In this document: positions 7,380-16,225 of the stretch, in pieces
Layout of the letters: each line of letters starts with the position of its first letter
Position numbering within the stretch: the first letter of the stretch is position 1
Source of the DNA: an uncultured Corynebacterium sp.
GTDB lineage: Bacteria > Actinomycetota > Actinomycetes > Mycobacteriales > Mycobacteriaceae
DNA length: 46,898 nucleotides
Direction of reading: 5' to 3'
Assembly (NCBI RefSeq): GCF_902489365.1
Contig: NZ_CABTZR010000010.1
Coordinates: forward strand, 1-46,898
Position numbers and translations under genes: made by a program
The notes under the pieces: generated by a model
Told to the model about the DNA's origin: nothing
What the model saw: the letters and a program-made list of their open reading frames with translations, nothing else
Databases searched by the model: none

Positions 7380-8039
7380 TTAGCGGCGAGTCACCAGCGA
7401 CGGGTTAGAAATGTTCCAGGATTCGCCCTCGAGCTTGAGCACATCCTCAAAAGCAATGGCCTTGTTCGCGTTGTCCTCCGACGCACCCCAAAAGATGGTT
7501 TTGTCATCCTCCGTGCGGAAGGTCAGCGAATACCGGTCCTTGATCTCGAGGGTCGTCACCTTCTCCCGAATCGGCGCGGGGAGCGCAGCGACGGCGTCGA
7601 CAGCCCCCTGCATCTCAGGCGAACCGGAGTCGGTGTGCCCTGTCAGCTCCACGGCTTCGGGTGGTGCTTCGTCCTCCGCGAATTCCTTGCCGTGGTTGTC
7701 CACCAAAATCGTCCTATCGCCCTCCCGCACGTAAGCTACCGCCTCGTGCTCGACGAGTTCGATGTGGACGGTTGACGGGAAGGCCCGCGACACCGTCGCG
7801 CTTTCTACCCACGGCAGGGAGGCCACACCGTGCGCAGCTTCGCGCGCATCCAGCCGCACCAAATTAGAGCCCTTCACGACGCCACTGGCCCGCTCGACCT
7901 CCTCTGCCGCGACGTGATCATTTCCCACGACCTCGAAGGATGCCACCTTCAGGATCGGAAAAAGCCACACCACCGCAGCAGCAACCACCACTACGAGAAG
8001 CACCGCGCCCAGCGCGATCGCCCCAGTCTTTTTAGACAT
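7380..8039 (-). CDS. ftsQ: Divisome protein FtsQ
   Basis: A 219-residue bitopic membrane protein: short cytoplasmic end, one transmembrane helix (about residues 7-29), a POTRA domain starting at 'VASFEVVGNDHVAAEEV' (about 32-100), then the FtsQ beta domain. It connects early and late divisome proteins on the outer face of the membrane. The start ATG 8039 lies inside the end of murC (8-nt overlap) and has AAGGA 8 nt upstream. Length is close to the C. glutamicum protein. Confidence 0.93.
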   Translation of the reverse strand: MSKKTGAIALGAVLLVVVVAAAVVWLFPILKVASFEVVGNDHVAAEEVERASGVVKGSNLVRLDAREAAHGVASLPWVESATVSRAFPSTVHIELVEHEAVAYVREGDRTILVDNHGKEFAEDEAPPEAVELTGHTDSGSPEMQGAVDAVAALPAPIREKVTTLEIKDRYSLTFRTEDDKTIFWGASEDNANKAIAFEDVLKLEGESWNISNPSLVTRR

Positions 8040-9522
8040 TCGGTTCCTTCGGTTCCTCCGCGCCGCTCGTATTCTCTAGCGCCGACAAGATTTCGCCCGC
8101 CACGTAGGTAATCGTTCCCGCGCCGATGGTGAGGACGATATCTCCGGGCTGCGCCAGGGACATGACGTCGCCAGCAGCCTCAGAGAAATCAGGCTCGAAA
8201 ATGACCGGCATGTCTTCGGGCATCTTGTCGGTGATAATGCGGGAGGTGATTCCTTCTACCGGCTTCTCGCGGGCGCCGTAGATGTCGAGGACTACGGCGG
8301 CGTCGGCAAGCGCCAATGCCTGGGCAAACTCGGCATCAAATTCCATGGTCCGGGAGTACAGGTGCGGCTGGAAGCAGGCGATCACGCGCGCTCCCTCGCC
8401 CTCGGCATCCGCCTTTGCGCGCGCCGCGGTGAGCACCGCAGACACCTCCGTGGGGTGGTGGGCATAGTCATCGAAGACGCGGATTCCGCGCTCGCTGCCG
8501 CGGTACTCGAAGCGGCGGCGCACACCCGTAAAGTCGGTCAAGCCTGCAGCCAGTTCCGCCGGGTCTCCGCCAGCCAGCGCGCCGGCCAGCAGGGCCGCCG
8601 CCGAGTTGAGCACCATGTGGTGACCTGGGACGTGCAGGTCATAGGACCACTCCTGTGGCGCCTGACCTGGCAGGGTCAGGCGAACGCGGACGTGCGCGCC
8701 TGCGGCGGAGACGGTTTCCTCCAGAATCTCGGCTGCCAGCGGCACGGGAGAATCCGCGGATACCTCGCTGCGCGTGCCGTAGCCCAGCACCTGAATCCCG
8801 CGCTGAGCGGCCCGCTCACCCGTGGCAGCCGCATGCTCATCCTCGAGGCAAACGACGAGGTAGCCGCCCTCAACCACGCGGTCGGCGAAATCATCAAAAA
8901 CCTGATAGTAGCTCTCTGCCGAGCCGAAATAGTCGAGGTGATCAGGCTCGATGTTGGTGATGACTGCCACGAAGGGGCTGTAGCGCAGAAGGGAGGCATC
9001 GGATTCGTCGGCTTCTGCCACGAAGGCGTCGCCAGTGCCGCCGTGCGCGTTAGTCCCAGCTCGGTTGAGTTGCCCGCCGATGGCAAAGGAAGGATCCATC
9101 CCCGCCTGCTGGAGCGCGGTGACCGCCATAGAGGTGGTCGAGGTCTTTCCATGTGTGCCGGCGAGCAGCACCTGACGGTGGCCGTCCATGAGTTCAGCCA
9201 GCAGGTCTGAACGGCGAATGACCGGGATTCCAGCTTCCCGTGCCGCCACCAGTTCGGGGTTGTCCTGCGGGATGGCAGCGAAAGAGGTGACGACCACCGT
9301 CGGCTTCTCGCCGGCCAGATCGAGGTTCTCAGCCGCGTGGCCGACGGCGACGTGCGCACCCATCGCGCGGAGGACGTCAACGGCCGTCGATTTCTTAACG
9401 TCCGAGCCGGTGACGACCGCGCCACGGCTAACCAGGATGCGCGCGAGACCGGACATTCCGGAGCCGCCGATGCCGACGAAGTGGACGCGGGACAGGTCCG
9501 TGGTGGCGGGGGTATCAGTCAT
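8032..9522 (-). CDS. murC: UDP-N-acetylmuramate--L-alanine ligase
   Basis: A 496-residue Mur ligase that adds L-Ala to UDP-MurNAc in the cytoplasm. Domain 1 opens with 'VHFVGIGGSGMSGLARIL'. The ATP loop is 'LLAGTHGKTSTTSM' (about residues 117-130). The central domain shows 'EADESDASLLRYSP' and 'DHLDYFG', and the C-terminal domain 'VFDDYAHHPTEV'. All are MurC-specific blocks. GAAGGA precedes ATG 9522. It follows murG and overlaps ftsQ. Confidence 0.97.
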   Translation of the reverse strand: MTDTPATTDLSRVHFVGIGGSGMSGLARILVSRGAVVTGSDVKKSTAVDVLRAMGAHVAVGHAAENLDLAGEKPTVVVTSFAAIPQDNPELVAAREAGIPVIRRSDLLAELMDGHRQVLLAGTHGKTSTTSMAVTALQQAGMDPSFAIGGQLNRAGTNAHGGTGDAFVAEADESDASLLRYSPFVAVITNIEPDHLDYFGSAESYYQVFDDFADRVVEGGYLVVCLEDEHAAATGERAAQRGIQVLGYGTRSEVSADSPVPLAAEILEETVSAAGAHVRVRLTLPGQAPQEWSYDLHVPGHHMVLNSAAALLAGALAGGDPAELAAGLTDFTGVRRRFEYRGSERGIRVFDDYAHHPTEVSAVLTAARAKADAEGEGARVIACFQPHLYSRTMEFDAEFAQALALADAAVVLDIYGAREKPVEGITSRIITDKMPEDMPVIFEPDFSEAAGDVMSLAQPGDIVLTIGAGTITYVAGEILSALENTSGAEEPKEPNV

Positions 9523-9561
9523 GGTGAAAAATTCCTTCTTTCATAAACCTGTACTGTGCGC

Positions 9562-10647
9562 CTAGCCGCGGGTGTCGGCGGCGACGCGGTGCGCGATCCG
9601 GTCAGCGATCACCGCGGCGGCATCGCCGGCAGTGCTGGCGTCAGCAGCGGCACGCATGGCCGAAAGAGCGTCGGGGTGGTCAAGGATAGCGCGAACTTCG
9701 TCGACAAGGCGCCCCGGAGTAAGTTCCGCGTCCGCGATCTGGACCGCGGCCCCCGCTTCCACCAGCGCCTGGGAGTTCAACGCTTGCTCGCCGTTGCCGT
9801 GCGGCAGTGGCACAAAGATAGCGGGCAGGCCGGCCGCAGACACCTCAGCCACGGTCATCGCGCCGGAGCGGCAGATCATCACATCAGCAACGGCAAGCGC
9901 GCCGGCCATGTCATCGATATAGGGCACGGCCGTGTAGTGCTCGTGCTCAGTCGGCACCGTGTTCTTCTTGCCGTAGGCATGCAGCACCTGGAAGTCTCGG
10001 CACAGATCCTCGAGCGCACCGGCGACGGCGGTGTTAATGCTCACCGCTCCCTGCGAACCGCCGGTAACCACGATGGTCGGGCGGCCCTCATCCAAGTCCC
10101 AATTCTGGCGCGCAGCAGCAGCCTTCGTACCATCCGGGTCCTCAGCCAAGCCCGGGCGTACCGGAATGCCCAGGACCTCGCCCGGCATGCCAGAACCCTC
10201 TTGGGCGTTGATTCCCGTGCCGCCAAGACGCACGCCCAGCTTATTAGCCATACCGGCCAAAGAATTCGTCTCGAGAACGAAGAACGGAATGCCCAAAGAC
10301 TTCGCCGCCAGGTAAGCCGGCGCCGCAACGTAACCACCGGTGCCAAACACAGCGTTGGCCCCGACGTCCTTAAGCACCGCGCGAGTTTCCCGAACGGACT
10401 TGAGAATCCGCCAGGGCAGCTTCACCGCGTCAATGTTGATCTTTCGCGGGACAGGGACCGGAGTGATCATGCGCAGATCGACACCGCGAGCCGGCACGAT
10501 ATCGCTTTCCAGACCCCGCGGCGTACCCAAGGCGGTGATCCGCGCCCCGTGGCGTTGGCGTAGCTCCTCCCCCACCGCAAGCGCGGGCTCAATGTGTCCG
10601 GCGGTGCCGCCACCTGCGATGACGACGGAAATCGGCGTGTCATTCAT
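9562..10647 (-). CDS. murG: Lipid II synthase MurG (GlcNAc transferase)
   Basis: A 361-residue GT28 glycosyltransferase that transfers GlcNAc from UDP-GlcNAc to lipid I on the cytoplasmic face of the membrane. The N-terminal Rossmann domain carries the glycine loop 'GGGTAGHIEPALAV' and 'GFGGYVAAPAYLAA'-like family segments. The C-terminal donor domain has 'VVTGGSQGAVSIN' and 'ICRSGAMTVAEVSAAG', then 'PLPHGNGEQALNSQALV'. It lies 29 nt downstream of ftsW and upstream of murC. The ribosome site before ATG 10647 is poor. Confidence 0.97.
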   Translation of the reverse strand: MNDTPISVVIAGGGTAGHIEPALAVGEELRQRHGARITALGTPRGLESDIVPARGVDLRMITPVPVPRKINIDAVKLPWRILKSVRETRAVLKDVGANAVFGTGGYVAAPAYLAAKSLGIPFFVLETNSLAGMANKLGVRLGGTGINAQEGSGMPGEVLGIPVRPGLAEDPDGTKAAAARQNWDLDEGRPTIVVTGGSQGAVSINTAVAGALEDLCRDFQVLHAYGKKNTVPTEHEHYTAVPYIDDMAGALAVADVMICRSGAMTVAEVSAAGLPAIFVPLPHGNGEQALNSQALVEAGAAVQIADAELTPGRLVDEVRAILDHPDALSAMRAAADASTAGDAAAVIADRIAHRVAADTRG

Positions 10648-10676
10648 GCACTACACGCTACCAGCGCCGCGCTGCG

Positions 10677-12146
10677 CTACCGGCGCTCGCCGCGCCGATA
10701 CTCCCGCCGCCCCTCCGCGCGCGGCGCCTGCGACCGCTGAGAGCGCCCCGTCACCGCGCGCCCGAAACGTTCCTCACGGCTGCGCTCCACGTGGCGTTGG
10801 GAGCGCTCGCGGTGTGGGCGCTGGGAACGGCGAGCATCTGCGCGCTCGCGCGGGGCACGGTGCGCCCCGCCGCGCCGCTCGTTGGGCGGGGTCGGCTCTG
10901 GGATGAAGAAAATACGGTCGAAGAGCGGACGTCCAAAGTTCTGCATCGCGGACACCTGCAGCGGCTCGTGGCGTGCCACATTGCACAGTAGGCCCATCGA
11001 GCCGATGGTGATGACCGCAGCCGTACCACCCGCAGAAATCATCGGGAGCTGAATACCCGTCACCGGCAGCACACCGATGACGTAGCCGATGTTGATGAAG
11101 GCCTGCACGACGACACCCACCGACAGCGTGGCGGCCAGCAAGGACTGGAACTGGTCCTGCGCGCGGGTTGCGGTACGCAACCCAAAGTAGCCCAGCACGG
11201 CGAAAAGCACGATGACGAGCGCACCGCCCCAGAGGCCGAGCTCCTCACCAATGATGGCGAAGACAAAGTCGTTCTTGGCTTCTGGGAGGTAGAACCACTT
11301 GGCGCGTGACTGGCCGAGGCCAACGCCCCAGAAGCCGCCGTCGGCAAGCGAAAGAAAGCCCTGATAAGCCTGGAAACCGGTGCCTTGTGTGTCCTCAATG
11401 TTGCCGCGCAGCGCATCAAAGTAAGTGTGGAAACGGTGCGAGCGGAATCCACCCGCCAGGAAAACAGTGATCATGCCGATGGCGCCAAAGACGCCGACGA
11501 CGACGGGCACACGCCAGTTCACGCCGGCGAATACGAGGGTGAAGACCACGATGAGAGCGAAGGATACGCCCATGCCCAAGTCACCTTGGGCCACGATGAG
11601 CACGAACATGATGCCGGCGATGATGGAATACATCATGAACGGATCCGTCAAGCGCATCGAACGGTGTGTTTTATCCGCCAGCGCCGAAGCGCCATACATC
11701 CCCACGGCGACGCGAGCGAACTCAGAGGGTTGGAAGGCCACGCCACCCGGCAACAGGATCCACGACTGTGAACCGACCTCCGCGCGGCCGGTACCGATAC
11801 CGGGCACAAGCACGAGGATAAGCAGCAGGATGGATAGCCCCAAGAACCACGGCACGAGCGCCCGCAACGTGCGCGGCGATATGCGCAGGCCGATCCAGAA
11901 CACGATCAGGCCGGCAACGACCAATACGCACTGGCGCAAGGCTGCCGACCACGGGCTATCGGTCTCCGACAGGGACGTCGCCATCGACGAAGAGAAGGCC
12001 ATGAGTACGCCGATGCCGATGAGCGAGAAGATCGCGATGCGCAGCATCAGGTAGTCAAACCCCGGGTAGGCGCGCAGGCGCTCGCGAAGATCACGCAGGC
12101 GGTGGCCCAGCGTGCGGTGTGGCTTCTGGGTGCTGGTGGCAGTCAC
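10677..12146 (-). CDS. ftsW: SEDS peptidoglycan polymerase FtsW
   Basis: A 489-residue polytopic membrane protein of the SEDS family with about ten transmembrane helices between residues 35 and 400. It includes the conserved 'GDLGMGVSFALIV' region and the loop 'KNDFVFAIIGEELGLWG'. FtsW polymerises glycan strands at the septum together with the transpeptidase FtsI, encoded upstream in the same cluster. The C-terminal 90 residues are a very basic Arg-rich cytoplasmic tail that extends beyond the usual family core. Start is GTG 12146, 19 nt after the murD stop. An AGGAG lies somewhat far (13 nt) upstream. Confidence 0.96.
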   Translation of the reverse strand: MTATSTQKPHRTLGHRLRDLRERLRAYPGFDYLMLRIAIFSLIGIGVLMAFSSSMATSLSETDSPWSAALRQCVLVVAGLIVFWIGLRISPRTLRALVPWFLGLSILLLILVLVPGIGTGRAEVGSQSWILLPGGVAFQPSEFARVAVGMYGASALADKTHRSMRLTDPFMMYSIIAGIMFVLIVAQGDLGMGVSFALIVVFTLVFAGVNWRVPVVVGVFGAIGMITVFLAGGFRSHRFHTYFDALRGNIEDTQGTGFQAYQGFLSLADGGFWGVGLGQSRAKWFYLPEAKNDFVFAIIGEELGLWGGALVIVLFAVLGYFGLRTATRAQDQFQSLLAATLSVGVVVQAFINIGYVIGVLPVTGIQLPMISAGGTAAVITIGSMGLLCNVARHEPLQVSAMQNFGRPLFDRIFFIPEPTPPNERRGGAHRAPRERADARRSQRPHRERSQRHVERSREERFGRAVTGRSQRSQAPRAEGRREYRRGERR

Positions 12147-12165
12147 GGCTTCTGGGTGCTCCTAG

Positions 12166-13557
12166 CTAGCGGGCGAGGCGGCGGGCAGCGGCGGCAAACA
12201 TATCACCGCGCTGGCTCATTCCGGTGTACATGTCCAACGATGCCGCAGCCGGCGCCAAAAGTACGGTATCGCCGGCTTCGGCGTGTTGCACGGCGGCGCT
12301 CACAGCCTGGTCCATAGCGGTTTGCGGATCGTGGCTGTCGACGATGACGATAGGCACGTGCGGTGCCGCCTTGACGAGGGCTTGGGCTAGCACATGCTTG
12401 TCGACGCCCACCAGAACCGCCGCCTTCAGCCGCGCCGCGTGAGTACGCAACAGGTCCGACACATCAGCGCCTTTAAGCTGACCGCCGGCGACCCACACCA
12501 CGGAGTCAAGACCGCGCATGGCGACCTCCGCGGCATGGGGATTCGTCGCTTTGGAATTGTCGATGTAGGTCACGCCACCATGGCGGTGTACAACCTCACC
12601 GCGGTGCCCGGCCACCACGTAGGCGTCGAGGCCCTCGGCGATGGACGCAGGCTGGGCGCCGGCAAGCGCGGCAACCGCCGCGGCGGCAGCGGCATCCAGC
12701 ACCCCAGCAAGACCTGCGGGCTGGATGGTGGTGACATCCTCCACCACTGCCGCGTGCAGTCCGGCGACCTCATTGATCACGAGGCTGCCGGCGCTCACGC
12801 CGACTTCGCCCGGGGCGGGCTCGGCGTGGGTAAAGGCGGTGGCGCCGGATAGAGAGGCGGCAAGCGCGCGAACGTGTTCGTCGTCCTTTCCATAAACGGC
12901 GTACGTGCCGCGCAAGATCCTCGCCTTATCCGCCGCGTAGGCCTTGAAGGAACCGTGCCAATCGAGGTGATCGTCGGCGAGGTTGAGCAGCGCTCCTACG
13001 TCTGGGCGCAGCTGGGAGGACCAGTGCAGCTGGAACGAGGACAGTTCCGCGACGAGGATATCCACGCGGGGCTTTGCGGCCAAGGCATCAAAAGGCGAGA
13101 CGCCGATATTGCCCACAGCTTGGGCGCGCTGGCCGGATCGCTGCTCGTCAGCGGCCATGATGGCAGCGAGCATCCCCGTGGTTGTGGTCTTGCCGTTGGT
13201 ACCTGTGATCGCGAGCCAGCGGCGGGAGGCCCCAAAGGCCTCTGCCTGGTCAAGACGGTAGGCCAGCTCCACGTCACCGATGACCTCAAGGCCGCGGGAA
13301 GCAGCGGCGGCGAGCAACGGCGAATCCGGGCGCCACCCCGGCGAGGTCACGACGAGGGAGTATTCCGACAGGTCTACTGCTGCTGTATCCACGGTGGCAA
13401 CGTCGAGCTCGGCGGCGAGGCGAGCGCGGGATTCCGGGTTTCCATCAGCCACCGTGACGTCCACGCCTAGGTGGTCCAGGACCGCAGCACAGCCGCGGCC
13501 GGAAACGCCGGCACCGGCGATGAGGACCCGGCCAGAGAGGAAGTTGGGGCGCGTCAT
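12166..13557 (-). CDS. murD: UDP-N-acetylmuramoyl-L-alanine--D-glutamate ligase
   Basis: A 463-residue Mur ligase adding D-Glu to UDP-MurNAc-L-Ala. Seen: N-terminal nucleotide fold 'RVLIAGAGVSGRGCAAVL', ATP loop 'ITGTNGKTTTTGML', 'LNLADDHLDWHGSF' and the C-terminal 'YIDNSKATNPHAAEVAM'. I prefer ATG 13557 to an in-frame ATG at 13590, because ATGA overlaps the mraY stop (13556-13554) and the protein then begins one short segment before the Rossmann strand as in homologues. The reading frame upstream lies inside mraY. Confidence 0.96.
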   Translation of the reverse strand: MTRPNFLSGRVLIAGAGVSGRGCAAVLDHLGVDVTVADGNPESRARLAAELDVATVDTAAVDLSEYSLVVTSPGWRPDSPLLAAAASRGLEVIGDVELAYRLDQAEAFGASRRWLAITGTNGKTTTTGMLAAIMAADEQRSGQRAQAVGNIGVSPFDALAAKPRVDILVAELSSFQLHWSSQLRPDVGALLNLADDHLDWHGSFKAYAADKARILRGTYAVYGKDDEHVRALAASLSGATAFTHAEPAPGEVGVSAGSLVINEVAGLHAAVVEDVTTIQPAGLAGVLDAAAAAAVAALAGAQPASIAEGLDAYVVAGHRGEVVHRHGGVTYIDNSKATNPHAAEVAMRGLDSVVWVAGGQLKGADVSDLLRTHAARLKAAVLVGVDKHVLAQALVKAAPHVPIVIVDSHDPQTAMDQAVSAAVQHAEAGDTVLLAPAAASLDMYTGMSQRGDMFAAAARRLAR

Positions 13558-14666
13558 GCGCCGACACCTATGCCTGTGGAGGTCAGCCATTCACCGTAGA
13601 AGATGGCCACGCCGGCCATCGCCGCCATCGCGGCCAGCAACCAGAAACGGACAACCACAGCAGTCTCCGCCCAACCGCCGTTTTCAAAGTGGTGATGGAT
13701 GGGCGCCATGCGGAAGAAGCGCTTGCCAGTGGAATGGAAGACCACGATCTGAATGACAACGGACACCGTCTCGATAACGAACAGGGCGCCGATAATCACC
13801 ATGAGAAGCTCGGTACGGCTGGTGACCGAAATGCCGGCAACCAATCCGCCGAGCGCCAAGGAGCCGGTGTCTCCCATGAAGATCTTGGCGGGCGCCGCAT
13901 TCCACCACAAAAAGCCGAGGCAGGCACCGAGGCCCGCCGCCGCGAGCACGGCAAGATCGAGGGGATCGCGCACCTGATAGCAACCGGCCGCAAAGTTGGT
14001 GGCGCAAGAATAGCGGAACTGCCAGAAAGCCATCAGCGAGTAGGAGCCCATGACAATCGCCGTCACTCCTGCGGCAAGGCCGTCGAGGCCGTCGGTGAGG
14101 TTGACCGCGTTCGACCACGCCGCGATGAGGAAGTACATGAAGATCAAGAACACGATGGTTCCGATCACAGCGCCGCCAACCGCAAGGTCGAAGGTTTTCA
14201 AATCGCGGATGAACGACAGTTTGGTGGAGCCAGGAGTCAGGCCCGCATCATTGGGGAAACGCAGCACAAGGAAGCCGAAGAGGAGGGCCAGTACCAGCTG
14301 GCTGACCAGCTTCGCGGTCTTGTTGAGACCCAAGTTGCGCTTCCGGAAGAGTTTGATGAAGTCATCCGCAAAGCCCACCGCGCCCAAGCCCAGCGTCAGC
14401 CCGAGGACGAGCAGGCCTGAGGCGGTAAACCCCTCGTGGCCCGTCAGCATGCCGTAGAAGCCGACCACGAGATAAGCCACCAGGATGCCGGCCAGAATGG
14501 CCAGGCCACCCATCGTCGGCGTACCCCGCTTGCGCAGGTGGGACTTAGGTCCGTCCTCGCGGATCTCTTGGCCGCGACCGGAGTCGGAAAAGTACCGGAT
14601 GAGAACCGGGGTGGTAAAGATCGCCACGAGGAAGCTAACCGCACCAGCGATGATGATCTGAGTCAC
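13554..14666 (-). CDS. mraY: Phospho-MurNAc-pentapeptide translocase
   Basis: A 370-residue integral membrane enzyme with ten predicted helices. It transfers phospho-MurNAc-pentapeptide to undecaprenyl phosphate, making lipid I. Catalytic signatures are 'GFADDFIKLFRKRNLGL' (the aspartate pair), 'NLTDGLDGLAAG' and the cytoplasmic 'MAPIHHHFENGGW' histidines. 'FMGDTGSLALGG' is also conserved. The start is GTG 14666 with AAAGGA upstream. The gap to murF is 23 nt and the stop overlaps murD. Confidence 0.97.
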   Translation of the reverse strand: MTQIIIAGAVSFLVAIFTTPVLIRYFSDSGRGQEIREDGPKSHLRKRGTPTMGGLAILAGILVAYLVVGFYGMLTGHEGFTASGLLVLGLTLGLGAVGFADDFIKLFRKRNLGLNKTAKLVSQLVLALLFGFLVLRFPNDAGLTPGSTKLSFIRDLKTFDLAVGGAVIGTIVFLIFMYFLIAAWSNAVNLTDGLDGLAAGVTAIVMGSYSLMAFWQFRYSCATNFAAGCYQVRDPLDLAVLAAAGLGACLGFLWWNAAPAKIFMGDTGSLALGGLVAGISVTSRTELLMVIIGALFVIETVSVVIQIVVFHSTGKRFFRMAPIHHHFENGGWAETAVVVRFWLLAAMAAMAGVAIFYGEWLTSTGIGVGA

Positions 14667-14689
14667 GAGCTTGAAGTCCTTTCTAGCGG

Positions 14690-16225
14690 CTAGCTGTGGT
14701 TCAGCTGCTCCGCGACCAACCAGAGGCGCTGGGCATTGGAGGCCTTAATCAAGACCACGTCCTTAACGCTACGGCTAGCCCAATCATCGACCCCTGCCGG
14801 GGCCGCGCGCAGAATGCCGTCGACCGCCCGTGCGGCAGCCGCGGCATCGGCGCACACCATTGTATTTATACCTTGCTGCGCAGCCGCCTCAATCATTGCC
14901 CGGCAGTTGGGGTTCTCTCCCACCGCGACGAGGTGCTCCACGTGGTATTTGGCCAATATCTCCCCGAGCTGGCGGTGCGATTGTTCGGCATCGCTGCCGA
15001 GCTCTCCCATCTCACCAAGCACCGCGATGGAGCGGGCATCGGGGCGTGCTGCGGCGGTATAGGCCAAGGCGGCAATCGCCGCGCGCATCGAATCCGGGTT
15101 GGCGTTGTAGGAATCATCAATGATGGTGACACCATCGCGGCGCGTGCGCACGTCCATGCGGTGCTCGGAGGCTAGGCGGTGCCCAGAAAGCGCAGCAGCT
15201 ACCGTGGCCGCCGATACCCCTAGCTCGATGGCTGCCGCTGCCGCGGCCAATGCATTAGACACCTGGTGGGAACCAAATACCTGCAGTTTCACTGCGACTG
15301 GCTCAGCGTTGGGGCTGTGGAGGATAAAGGAGGGGCGGGCCACGTCATCGAGCTCGATGTTGGTGGCATAGTACTGCGCGGTCGGCGCGCCGCCGCGGCG
15401 GTTAGCCGTGGAGTAGTACACCACTTTGGCCCCCGTGCGCGTCGCCATTGCGGCGACGAAAGGATCGTCGGCGTTGAGGACGGCCACACCGCCCGCTTCC
15501 GCGCTCGGCAGTGCCTCCACCAGCTCTCCCTTGGCCTGCGCGATATTCTCGCGCGAGCCAAATTCGCCAAGGTGCGCGGAGCCGACGTTGAGGACCACGC
15601 CGACGCGCGGAGCGGTGATTTCGGTGAGGTGGCGGATGTGCCCGATACCGCGGGCCGACATCTCCGCCACGAGGTAGCGCGTGTGCTCATCACAGCGCAG
15701 AGCCGTATACGGAAGCCCAATTTCATTGTTGAAGGAGCCGGGCGGGGCGACGGTCTCCCCCACCTCGCGGAAGATGGTGGCGATGAGGTCCTTGGTGGAG
15801 GTCTTGCCCGCCGAACCCGTCACTCCCACGATGGTCAAATCCTGCTCTGTCGCCAGCCGCTGCGTTACCGCACGGGCCAGCGCGGACAGCGCCTCGACGA
15901 CAGCGGCGGCGGAGCCATCGACATCGTTGGCATAGATATCGGCGTTGGCACCGTCACCTTCTACGCGTCCGCGCGGCTCCACGACGATGGCGGGTACACC
16001 TACCGGCCGGGCAGCCAAGACGGCGACGGCTCCCTTCTCCACCGCGGTGTGGGCGTAATCGTGGCCATCGACGCGGGCTCCGGGCAGTGCCACGAAGAGT
16101 CCACCCGGAGTGACCTTGCGAGAATCGAACTCAACAAAGCCGGTCACTGGGGTCTCTGGCTCGTCGACGCTATCCAGGCGGCCGCCCGTGATCTGAGCTA
16201 TCTCAGCGAGGCTTAACGCAATCAT
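14690..16225 (-). CDS. murF: UDP-MurNAc-tripeptide--D-alanyl-D-alanine ligase
   Basis: A 511-residue Mur ligase that adds D-Ala-D-Ala to complete the pentapeptide precursor. It has the N-terminal UDP-binding domain ('FVEFDSRKVTPGGLFVALPG'), the ATP loop 'GVTGSAGKTSTKDLIA' (about residues 133-148), 'LNVGSAHLGEFGS' and the C-terminal 'IIDDSYNANPDSMRAAI'. ATG 16225 overlaps the murE stop in an ATGA arrangement. No ddl gene lies in the window, so D-Ala-D-Ala must be made from elsewhere in the genome. Confidence 0.97.
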   Translation of the reverse strand: MIALSLAEIAQITGGRLDSVDEPETPVTGFVEFDSRKVTPGGLFVALPGARVDGHDYAHTAVEKGAVAVLAARPVGVPAIVVEPRGRVEGDGANADIYANDVDGSAAAVVEALSALARAVTQRLATEQDLTIVGVTGSAGKTSTKDLIATIFREVGETVAPPGSFNNEIGLPYTALRCDEHTRYLVAEMSARGIGHIRHLTEITAPRVGVVLNVGSAHLGEFGSRENIAQAKGELVEALPSAEAGGVAVLNADDPFVAAMATRTGAKVVYYSTANRRGGAPTAQYYATNIELDDVARPSFILHSPNAEPVAVKLQVFGSHQVSNALAAAAAAIELGVSAATVAAALSGHRLASEHRMDVRTRRDGVTIIDDSYNANPDSMRAAIAALAYTAAARPDARSIAVLGEMGELGSDAEQSHRQLGEILAKYHVEHLVAVGENPNCRAMIEAAAQQGINTMVCADAAAAARAVDGILRAAPAGVDDWASRSVKDVVLIKASNAQRLWLVAEQLNHS